A DNA stretch of 7,273 bases from Candidatus Omnitrophica bacterium UBA1562 (GTDB lineage Bacteria; Omnitrophota; Gorgyraeia; Gygaellales; Profunditerraquicolaceae), in contig DCOU01000142.1 of assembly GCA_002322525.1 (NCBI GenBank), positions 1 to 7,273 on the forward strand. Direction: 5' to 3'. Below are positions 1-4,185 of the stretch, piece by piece. The notes under the pieces are model-generated. The model was not told the DNA's origin, searched no databases, and was given only the letters and a program-made list of their open reading frames with translations. How positions within the stretch are numbered: the stretch's first letter is position 1; each line of letters starts with the position of its first letter. The translations under genes were made by a program, and so were the position numbers.

Positions 1-17
1 TTTGTATTGGACGTGGA

Positions 18-89
18 TTAATTCATGGGTGTGAGGACGCCGTCGTCATCGAAGAATTTTTTGTGCCTCAAGCGGCGGGAGGTTTCGCC
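18..89 (-). pseudogene. C-terminal tail fragment of a surface protein (duplicate)
   Basis: The minus strand reads 23 codons between two TAA stops and ends in RRLRHKKFFDDDGVLTPMN. The last 14 residues, KKFFDDDGVLTPMN, are identical to the end of the large surface protein whose stop is at 5014-5016. The DNA at 1-76 aligns with 4997-5072 with only a few mismatches, and the match continues past the stop codon. There is no ATG, only a possible TTG, and the upstream stop at 90-92 cuts it off, so this is a remnant or exchanged 3' end and not a gene in its own right. The same frame continues upstream into the 61-codon ORF at 90-275, separated by just that one stop codon. A sequencing error or nonsense mutation joining the two is possible but unproven. 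Confidence 0.6.
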
Positions 90-275
90 TTATTTCTTTA
101 ATAAAAAGGGGGTATTTACTGCGGCGAGTTTCTTCTGCTCTCTTGTAATTTTTCTATCAATCGTATATCGCAAATTCAGATTTACAAATTTTATATAATC
201 CTCCATGGAAAGGCTCCTTGGAGGAGGACCGCCGGCTTTGATAATAGGTAATTTCAATTCCTTCATATCCTTCAT
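90..275 (-). CDS. small hypothetical protein, 61 aa
   Basis: I do not recognise the family. The protein is soluble-looking and basic, with no signal peptide or membrane segment. Its N-terminal third is proline- and glycine-rich (KLPIIKAGGPPPRSLSMEDY), followed by a probably helical part with many Lys and Arg residues. The composition looks protein-like and not like a chance frame. The start is uncertain: ATG at 275 has no good ribosome site, while ATG at 266 has a purine-rich AAGGAT just before it. A perfect TATAAT box at 307-312 lies upstream. It follows the AbiEii toxin gene on the same strand after 197 bp, part of which is a palindromic repeat, so co-transcription is doubtful. It ends one stop codon before the in-frame surface-protein tail at 18-89. 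It could be an accessory protein of the toxin cassette or an unrelated orphan. Confidence 0.5.
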   Translation of the reverse strand: MKDMKELKLPIIKAGGPPPRSLSMEDYIKFVNLNLRYTIDRKITREQKKLAAVNTPFLLKK

Positions 276-306
276 ATTAAGATAGCTATGCCCTCTCTAA
301 TATCTT

Positions 307-333
307 ATTATAGAGCGATAATTGGCAGAGCAA
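307..333 (-). promoter_or_regulatory. possible promoter for the 61-aa ORF
   Basis: The minus strand has a perfect -10 box TATAAT (307-312) and a TTGCTC -35-like box (328-333), separated by only 15 bp. The -10 is strong but the spacing is short and the -35 is weak. Transcription would begin about 25 nt before the ATG at 275. The TTGCTC lies in a half-copy of the GCAGAGC-type palindrome. Confidence 0.35.
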
Positions 334-372
334 GCATTCAGACTGTGTTACAATGTCATATTTGTTACCATT

Positions 373-436
373 GCGAGCCCGCCATTGTTTCTGTGGCGGG
401 CGAAGCAATCTCATCTTACCGTCGGAGATTGCTTCG
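373..436. repeat. palindromic repeat element, third type
   Basis: Two perfect inverted repeats lie side by side. The arms GCCCGCCA (377-384) and TGGCGGGC (394-401) enclose a 9-nt loop, and CGAAGCAATCTC (401-412) pairs with GAGATTGCTTCG (425-436) across a 12-nt loop. Elements carrying GAGATTGCTTCG arms are familiar as dispersed intergenic repeats in many bacterial genomes. There is no GTAG foot, so it is probably unrelated to the RAYT-type repeats elsewhere in the window. It fills the gap between the AbiEii gene and the 61-aa ORF and could form a strong hairpin in a read-through transcript. Confidence 0.7.
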
Positions 437-471
437 CTCCTTCCATCGTGCTGTATGTTTTACAGTTCCAT

Positions 472-1092
472 TTAATGCTGCAGTTTCTTTATCTCTCCTT
501 CAAAATATTTCTTTATATCTTCCCATGAGGCCTTTTTTAACATCTCAGGCATCTCGTCGGGTTCGGCATCTTCGAAATATATTAAGCTTTTCATAATATG
601 GATTTCTGTGGCAGCTAAATTTCTGTATTTTTCATCATAAACCCGAATGACATCCAATAAAGACATAGTCTCCCTGCATATAAAATAAAGATCCACAAAA
701 TCTCTCTTGGTTCCCCTGGATGCGATAGCGGCGATTTTCATGGCGGCAATATCGCGAGTATCAGTAATGTTTATCATTCCGAATTTTTTCGCACTGTAGA
801 GAAGGGGGTACTTGTAATAAAATATGCTGAATTTTACATCCTTGAATTTACCCAATATCGTCCTCCAGGCAAGTCTCTCCAATTGAAAGTTCGATATTTT
901 TTCAATTTCCGGCAAAAGCGCCTGCTCGTCAAACTCTTCTTGTGTAAAAAAATCCAAATCATATGATATGCGATGTCCGAGCTGAAGCGTCAAAGCGGTT
1001 CCGCCAGCCAGGTAAGCCTTTTGTATAATCCCGCTTTTTTCTAATAAGGCCAGAATTGCCTTTGTGTCTCCCGGAAGGACCTGCTCAAACAC
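472..1092 (-). CDS. AbiEii/AbiGii-family nucleotidyltransferase toxin
   Basis: This 206-residue protein has the signatures of the AbiEii (type IV abortive infection) nucleotidyltransferase family. They are an AGGTAL glycine motif at about 29-34, the metal-binding aspartates in SYDLDFF (D45, D47), and a downstream K-x(10)-RDFVDLYF block at about 119-137. Family members act as toxins. Characterised relatives such as the mycobacterial MenT proteins add nucleotides to tRNA acceptor ends and so block translation, but the substrate here is unknown. The length is at the short end for the family. The start is GTG at 1092, chosen because AAGGAGG sits 7 nt upstream. The gene overlaps the end of the DUF6922 gene by 52 bp, which implies translational coupling in a toxin-antitoxin operon. 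Probable roles are phage defence or stability of the region. Confidence 0.88.
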   Translation of the reverse strand: MFEQVLPGDTKAILALLEKSGIIQKAYLAGGTALTLQLGHRISYDLDFFTQEEFDEQALLPEIEKISNFQLERLAWRTILGKFKDVKFSIFYYKYPLLYSAKKFGMINITDTRDIAAMKIAAIASRGTKRDFVDLYFICRETMSLLDVIRVYDEKYRNLAATEIHIMKSLIYFEDAEPDEMPEMLKKASWEDIKKYFEGEIKKLQH

Positions 1093-1343
1093 TTTACATC
1101 CTCCTTTTTAACGCCGAGTATAAAAGCCCAGAAATTTGCGCTTTTCTGAGAGTATCCGCGAAAATTAGTCAAGGCATATTTTATTTCAGATTTTTTAAAA
1201 TTCTTCCACATCCAATGAACAGCTTCTTTATCGCCATATTCCAGAATTCGTTTAAGTATGTATACTCTGCGCTTATCTAGATCTATATCTTCAAACTTCA
1301 CATCCCAAAAATATTTCTTGAGCGATAGTGGCAATCTCTTCAT
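1041..1343 (-). CDS. DUF6922 protein, putative antitoxin of AbiEii
   Basis: The 100-residue product begins with LPLSLKKYFWDVKFEDIDL and carries RRVYILKRILEYGD and a SANFWAFILGV segment. I recognise this layout as the DUF6922 family that commonly precedes AbiEii-type toxins. By position it is the likely antitoxin, perhaps binding the toxin or the promoter. The family role is not established as far as I know. The last ~17 codons overlap the toxin gene, and the codons for its KKED segment contain the toxin's Shine-Dalgarno sequence. The ATG at 1343 has no ribosome site, but a promoter with ideal spacing places the transcription start at or next to the A of ATG, so translation is probably leaderless. 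The C-terminal tail after about residue 85 is less family-like. Confidence 0.75.
   Translation of the reverse strand: MKRLPLSLKKYFWDVKFEDIDLDKRRVYILKRILEYGDKEAVHWMWKNFKKSEIKYALTNFRGYSQKSANFWAFILGVKKEDVKCLSRSFRETQRQFWPY
1100..1106 (-). promoter_or_regulatory. Shine-Dalgarno site deciding the AbiEii GTG start
   Basis: The minus strand reads AAGGAGG followed by 7 nt and then GTG at 1092. It lies inside the upstream DUF6922 coding region. The only nearby ATG (1097-1099) is followed at once by TAA, so GTG is the working start. Confidence 0.8.
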
Positions 1344-1349
1344 GTATAA

Positions 1350-1378
1350 ATTATGCCATAAAAATACATTTACTTCAA
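1350..1378 (-). promoter_or_regulatory. promoter of the DUF6922-AbiEii operon, leaderless
   Basis: On the minus strand TTGAAG (1373-1378) is followed by exactly 17 bp and then CATAAT (1350-1355). The predicted start, 7 nt after the -10 box, falls on the A of the ATG at 1343, and no Shine-Dalgarno sequence exists. Both facts point to a leaderless mRNA for the antitoxin. Confidence 0.6.
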
Positions 1379-1521
1379 GATTAAAAACGTAAAGCGATTT
1401 ATTTAAAGCCTAAAGGATCTGCCGCAGCTTCACAAACGCTCTCATGATTTGTATATTCACATAAACAGCCCTTTTGTTCTTCAAAACAGAAGAAAGCATC
1501 AGAATGCCATGCTTAGCCAAT

Positions 1522-1545
1522 GGGCAGAGCAAGCTCTGCGGCTAC
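1522..1545 (-). repeat. REP-like hairpin, GCAGAGC type, copy 1
   Basis: Arms GCAGAGC and GCTCTGC (1524-1539) surround a 2-nt AA centre. The foot CTAC at 1542-1545 is GTAG on the minus strand, 2 nt from the hairpin. This is the same design as the GGG-arm REPs near the transposase but with different arms. The preceding 12 nt, GCCAATGGGCAG (1516-1527), recur at 2270-2281. Confidence 0.7.
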
Positions 1546-1556
1546 ATCTATATTTT

Positions 1557-1612
1557 GTAGCAGCAAAGCTTGCTTTGTCCCGCCCTTTGTTTACAAAGGG
1601 CGGGGCTTTGCC
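1557..1612 (+). repeat. composite REP: GCAAAGC hairpin plus long GC palindrome
   Basis: GTAG (1557-1560) is followed by GCAAAGC-TT-GCTTTGT (1563-1578, end pair G/T mismatched). Directly behind it is a perfect 12-bp inverted repeat, CCCGCCCTTTGT (1579-1590) and ACAAAGGGCGGG (1593-1604), with a TT centre. It would form two stacked cruciforms or RNA hairpins. No T-run follows on either strand, so it is not an obvious terminator. Confidence 0.65.
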
Positions 1613-1629
1613 TCATGTCACCACAAGGG

Positions 1630-1651
1630 GCAGAGTAAGCTCTGCAGCTAC
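1630..1651 (-). repeat. REP-like hairpin, GCAGAGC type, copy 2
   Basis: GCAGAGT-AA-GCTCTGC (1630-1645) has a single T/G wobble next to the centre. The CTAC foot at 1648-1651 reads GTAG on the minus strand. It has the same orientation as the copy at 1522-1545. Confidence 0.65.
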
Positions 1652-1722
1652 CAAGTTATGCGATATGGTGGTTAGCCGCTGAGTTTGGCAGCGAGACCCT
1701 GGTTGTAGTCTTAAAGGATCTG

Positions 1723-1998
1723 CTACTTGTAGATATCATGTGTGCCGATATCGTAATAGATAACCTCATCGTCCTTAAGAAAACGGAAAATTACTCTGTA
1801 ACTATAATTGACTGAATACGCCCATGCGCAGGATAACTCTCCGCTCAATTTATGCGTCCTAAGCCTTGAGTCAAAAGGATTCTTATAAAATAATTCATCT
1901 TTTTGTTTTGCTAACGCCTGAATACTGGCTGGCAGTTTTTGAAAAGACTTGAGAAAATGCGGAGTATAATGAACGAATTTAACGCGATTTTGCTGCAT
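1723..1998 (-). CDS. RelE/YafQ-family mRNA interferase toxin
   Basis: The 91-residue protein has the compact RelE/ParE fold pattern: an N-terminal strand (VKFVHYTP), two helices (FLKSFQKLPASIQALAKQ), then THKLSGELSCAWAYSVNYSYRVIF and a final strand ending in GTHDIYK. The order HKL-G-L...W-Y, Y-R-V-I-F and terminal G-T-H-x-x-Y is typical of YafQ-like toxins, which cut mRNA in the ribosome. His49 and His87 sit where YafQ has catalytic histidines; I infer this from the pattern. The ATG at 1998 overlaps the antitoxin gene by 20 bp and has no good ribosome site, so it is probably translated by coupling. The TAG stop is at 1723-1725. A ParE-like gyrase inhibitor is less likely given the histidines. 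Confidence 0.85.
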   Translation of the reverse strand: MQQNRVKFVHYTPHFLKSFQKLPASIQALAKQKDELFYKNPFDSRLRTHKLSGELSCAWAYSVNYSYRVIFRFLKDDEVIYYDIGTHDIYK

Positions 1999-2197
1999 AT
2001 ATCTTTAGCGCTTCTCTAAGACAAGACGCCTTAACAGCCTTCCCTTCTCTATAGTCTTTTTCTCCCTGAGCAATCACTTTTAGCGCATGCTTTACTTCTT
2101 GATCATGCTTAATAAGCCTTTCATACTCATCTTTCTGGACAACCACAAGTTCTTTACCGTTGGTTAATCGCTTTGGAATAGTAAGTATAGGTTTCAT
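1979..2197 (-). CDS. antitoxin of the RelE/YafQ-type toxin
   Basis: This protein of 72 residues starts at the ATG at 2197. I chose this start over ATG at 2206 because AGGAGG (2207-2212) abuts the latter but lies 9 nt before the former. It begins with a strand-like segment, KPILTIPKRLTNGKELVVV, which could be a small DNA-binding domain. A charged helical region follows (DEYERLIKHDQEVKHALKVI), then a C-terminal stretch that would wrap the toxin. Charge, size and position before a RelE-family toxin with a 20-bp overlap support the antitoxin call. The exact antitoxin family (RelB-like or Phd/YefM-like) I cannot settle by eye. Antitoxins of this kind usually repress their own promoter, here at 2220-2248. 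Confidence 0.78.
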   Translation of the reverse strand: MKPILTIPKRLTNGKELVVVQKDEYERLIKHDQEVKHALKVIAQGEKDYREGKAVKASCLREALKIYAAKSR

Positions 2198-2206
2198 TTT
2201 CTGCAT

Positions 2207-2212
2207 CCTCCT
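2207..2212 (-). promoter_or_regulatory. Shine-Dalgarno site choosing the antitoxin start
   Basis: AGGAGG on the minus strand directly touches the ATG at 2206 (spacing 0) but is 9 nt from the ATG at 2197. This favours the shorter antitoxin beginning MKPILTIP. Confidence 0.7.
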
Positions 2213-2219
2213 AACTTAA

Positions 2220-2248
2220 ATATTACCATATCTATATGCGCTTTGCAA
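2220..2248 (-). promoter_or_regulatory. promoter of the antitoxin-toxin pair
   Basis: TTGCAA (2243-2248) and TAATAT (2220-2225) on the minus strand are exactly 17 bp apart. The transcript would start about 15 nt before the ATG at 2197, leaving just enough leader for the AGGAGG. The -35 box lies inside a palindromic repeat (2240-2263). Confidence 0.65.
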
Positions 2249-2263
2249 GCGGCAAAGCTTGCC
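2240..2263. repeat. REP-like palindrome, GCAAAGC type, degenerate
   Basis: GCTTTGC (2240-2246) and GCAAAGC (2252-2258) form an inverted repeat. An overlapping one is GGCAA...TTGCC (2251-2263). The sequence is related to the GCAAAGC hairpin at 1563-1578 but has lost the GTAG foot. It supplies the -35 box of the toxin-antitoxin promoter. Confidence 0.5.
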
Positions 2264-2291
2264 CTTGTCGCCAATGGGCAGTCTCCAAGGA

Positions 2292-2313
2292 GCAGAGTAA
2301 ACTCTGCAGCTAC
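2292..2313 (-). repeat. REP-like hairpin, GCAGAGT type
   Basis: The arms GCAGAGT and ACTCTGC (2292-2307) are perfect around an AA centre, with CTAC at 2310-2313 (GTAG on minus). Compared with the copy at 1522-1545, the innermost base pair has changed on both arms, a compensatory difference. The TAG of its foot is the stop codon of the transposase fragment upstream. Confidence 0.7.
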
Positions 2314-2453
2314 ACATCTAATTTGTCCCAATCATATTTTTCTTTATCTGGATTATTCATAATATATTCGCGGATCTTATTCAATGCTTTTTCATTTCGG
2401 ATAACATGTTCGTAATAACCGCGTTGCCAGATTTTTGTAGGGGTTCGATTCAT
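2310..2453 (-). pseudogene. RAYT transposase 3'-end fragment
   Basis: The minus strand encodes KIWQRGYYEHVIRNE and on to DWDKLDV, then TAG. That stretch matches the last part of the full RAYT (KIW at residue 171 onward) at 37 of 41 residues. The DNA match by hand is about 109 of 126 bases. It contains the tyrosine motif (YYEH) but not the HIH metal-binding motif, so it cannot be an active transposase. The upstream frame runs back into a REP pair, and an ATG inside the hairpin at 2453 could start a 47-residue peptide. Most DNA differences are silent, so it probably descends from another RAYT that was under selection and not from a recent copy of its neighbour. It is bounded by REPs on both sides. 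Confidence 0.8.
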
Positions 2454-2498
2454 CGAACCCGATCCCCTTATTTCGGGCGCGATAAATCGCGCCCCTAC
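2437..2498. repeat. paired REP (BIME-like), copy A
   Basis: GTAG (2437-2440), hairpin with arms GGGTTCGAT/ATCGAACCC (2441-2460), 14-nt spacer GATCCCCTTATTTC, hairpin with arms GGGCGCGAT/ATCGCGCCC (2475-2494), then CTAC (2495-2498). Both hairpins are perfect with 2-nt centres and face each other with the GTAG feet outward. It begins 3 bp after the TPR gene's stop codon, so it lies in that mRNA's 3' region. Confidence 0.9.
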
Positions 2499-2501
2499 AT
2501 C

Positions 2502-3977
2502 CTACCTGCCGAACGAAAAACCTTTTTTCTTCTTTTTCTCAGGGGATACTACTTTTCCTGTCTCTTCTTTTTCTCCAGCTTTAACTTCTATAACTAATGG
2601 CTCAGGCATAGGCCCTTCTGATACAGCTGGCTTTGTTACCATTTCTTTAACAGGCTCTGCCTTCATATTTGCTATTTCATCCAGCCGCCTCTTTGCCTCG
2701 TTCTTCATCCAGTCCTCTTTTGCATCAACGCTTACTTTCCCAAGAGCCACTTTTGCTTCCTCTAGTTTTCCAGCATCTATAAGGATAGCAGCGCTTCGCA
2801 ATGTATAGGTCAGATTTGCCGGGTCCATACTCTGCGCCTTTTTAAGCTGGGCCATTGCTCCATTCAAATCCCCTAACTTATAAAGCGCTTCCGCATATCT
2901 TGAATAGAGCGCCGCATCAGTTGTCACCTTGGATGCAACAAGTTCCCATGCCTTTTTAGCGTCTTCCTTCTTGCCTGCCCGTTCATAAAGATTGGCCAAG
3001 CGTTCAAATAGATACGGCTCATTAGGCGCTATCTTAACTAATTTTTCCATCTGGCCTGCTGCCTCATTGAATTTTCCAGCTGACTCATATAAGTCAACAA
3101 GCCTATTATTGACATTCCTGTCATCAGGAGAAATACCTGCGGCCTTTTCAAACATAGACAGGGCCTTATCGTTTTCTCCTTTTCGCGCATATAATTCTCC
3201 GGCCAGTTTAAGTAAACCTGCATCATTTTGATTCTTCGCTAATTCAGACTCAAACTTTCCTGCCAATTCATCGAGTTTATTTTGCCTTTGATAAATACTT
3301 AAAATCTCGCCATTTGCCCAGTCCTTAAGCCACTGGTCCTTGGCCATACCTATAATCTTTTTATACGCCTCTTCTGCCTTATCAAATTTTTCTGCACGGC
3401 TATAAAAACCTGCAAGGTTCTGCACATATCCTACATTATTTGCATCGAGCTTTACTGCCTTTTCTGCCAAAGAGATTGCCTTTTCTGTATCATTTGAATT
3501 ACTATAAAAATTTGCTGCCTGACTAAGCACATTGGCATCTTCGCCTTTTTTGGCAATTAAATCTCCCCATATACTACCTGCCTCATCCTTCTTGCCAGCC
3601 ATGTTAAGAGAATTAGAAAGCATCTGGAAATACCATGTGTTATCAGGCTTTAAATCAGCTAACTTTTTATAGATTGCAGTTGCCTTATCATAATTTGCCT
3701 TCTGAGTATATAAATTTCCAATGCGGTTTAATATATTTTCATCGTTAGGGAGTATATTTAACGACTTTTCGTAAAGCGCTATTGCCTCATCTATTTTATT
3801 TTCGCGCATATACGCATCGCCCATTGAAAAGATAGCGCCGCTAAGGACAGCCGGGTCTTTATCTGAATAAACGCTAAGTTCATCTAAGATTGCTTCCTTA
3901 TCCTGCTTCTGGTCCGCGAAAACAATGCCTGTAGCAATAAGTGCGATTGCTAAAATAATAAAAATCGCTTTACGCAT
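2502..3977 (-). CDS. secreted tetratricopeptide-repeat protein
   Basis: The 491-residue protein starts with a clear signal peptide: KK-type basic start, hydrophobic residues 5-19, and likely cleavage after VFA at 21. About 11 consecutive 34-residue TPR units follow from roughly residue 50 to 440. Examples are NKIDEAIALYEKSLNILPN, ANYDKATAIYKKLADLKPD and GENDKALSMFEKAAGISPD. TPRs form a superhelical scaffold for protein binding, so the product is probably a periplasmic or outer-membrane-associated adaptor, not an enzyme. After a low-complexity Pro/Glu/Val linker it ends in a strongly basic tail, PEKKKKKGFSFGR, whose role is unknown. The ATG at 3977 has AAGGAGG 7 nt upstream and a strong promoter. 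The gene is monocistronic as far as visible, with a REP pair 3 bp past the TAG. The specific function cannot be named. Confidence 0.88.
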   Translation of the reverse strand: MRKAIFIILAIALIATGIVFADQKQDKEAILDELSVYSDKDPAVLSGAIFSMGDAYMRENKIDEAIALYEKSLNILPNDENILNRIGNLYTQKANYDKATAIYKKLADLKPDNTWYFQMLSNSLNMAGKKDEAGSIWGDLIAKKGEDANVLSQAANFYSNSNDTEKAISLAEKAVKLDANNVGYVQNLAGFYSRAEKFDKAEEAYKKIIGMAKDQWLKDWANGEILSIYQRQNKLDELAGKFESELAKNQNDAGLLKLAGELYARKGENDKALSMFEKAAGISPDDRNVNNRLVDLYESAGKFNEAAGQMEKLVKIAPNEPYLFERLANLYERAGKKEDAKKAWELVASKVTTDAALYSRYAEALYKLGDLNGAMAQLKKAQSMDPANLTYTLRSAAILIDAGKLEEAKVALGKVSVDAKEDWMKNEAKRRLDEIANMKAEPVKEMVTKPAVSEGPMPEPLVIEVKAGEKEETGKVVSPEKKKKKGFSFGR

Positions 3978-3984
3978 ACGCCCC

Positions 3985-3991
3985 CCTCCTT
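3985..3991 (-). promoter_or_regulatory. Shine-Dalgarno site of the TPR gene
   Basis: AAGGAGG on the minus strand lies 7 nt before the ATG at 3977 and fixes this start, which is also the one giving a signal peptide. Confidence 0.8.
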
Positions 3992-4023
3992 CTGGTTTGT
4001 AGGTTTTTATACAATTTTATATT

Positions 4024-4051
4024 ATTTTAACGTAATGTCCGCTAATGTCAA
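4024..4051 (-). promoter_or_regulatory. promoter of the TPR gene
   Basis: A perfect TTGACA (4046-4051) is followed after 16 bp by TAAAAT (4024-4029) on the minus strand, with an AT-rich stretch after it. The leader would be about 40 nt. This is the best sigma-70-type promoter in the window and implies steady expression. An alternative -10 (TATAAA) lies slightly further downstream. Confidence 0.7.
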
Positions 4052-4071
4052 ATTATTTTTTAACCTTTGAT

Positions 4072-4129
4072 GGGCGCAATAAATTGCGCCCCTACATATA
4101 TAACTGTAGGGGTTCGATTCATCGAACCC
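4072..4129. repeat. paired REP, feet-inward arrangement, copy B
   Basis: Hairpin with arms GGGCGCAAT/ATTGCGCCC (4072-4091) then CTAC (4092-4095). After 10 nt come GTAG (4106-4109) and a hairpin with arms GGGTTCGAT/ATCGAACCC (4110-4129). Here the GTAG feet face each other, the opposite of the other pairs. The first hairpin differs from the usual GGGCGCGAT form on both arms, so pairing is kept. It lies between the TPR promoter and the transposase stop codon. A decayed relative, GGGCACAATAAGCGCC, follows around 4157. Confidence 0.85.
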
Positions 4130-4185
4130 CCTGCGATTGTTTTCAATGGCATGATGGGCACAATAAGCGCCATAAGATGCTGCGG

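Larger units (their letters stand above)
1379..1722. other. noncoding stretch with second-family REP palindromes
   Basis: I find no convincing gene between the operon promoter at 1378 and the toxin stop at 1723. The short plus-strand frames here run through palindromes and resemble no protein. The first half (1379-1521) is featureless apart from TAAAGGATCTGC at 1411-1422, which recurs at 1712-1723 just beyond the repeats. The second half carries three GTAG-footed palindromes, listed separately. The 12-nt match on both sides may mark the edges of an insertion or be chance. Confidence 0.5.

Noticed and set aside
288..596. Two plus-strand ORFs, 102 and 68 aa, antisense to the AbiEii gene end
   Set aside because: They read through the palindromic repeat and the reverse of a well-supported coding sequence. 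Composition is unlike a protein.
1579..1604. Intrinsic terminator from the 12-bp GC-rich stem
   Set aside because: No T-run follows the stem on either strand.
1449..1682. Plus-strand 77-aa ORF in the repeat block
   Set aside because: Most of it is translation of the three palindromes, with no recognisable domain or ribosome site.
1411..1723. 12-nt direct repeat TAAAGGATCTGC as target-site duplication of a mobile element
   Set aside because: No transposase or terminal inverted repeats lie between the copies, and one copy overlaps the end of the toxin gene, so chance is not excluded.
2406..2597. Plus-strand ORF encoding MFVITALPDFCRGSIHRTRS
   Set aside because: It is the antisense of the RAYT fragment plus a REP pair and the TPR gene end. 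Similar CRGSIHRTRS peptides at 4288-4578 and 4686-4970 are likewise REP translations on the wrong strand.
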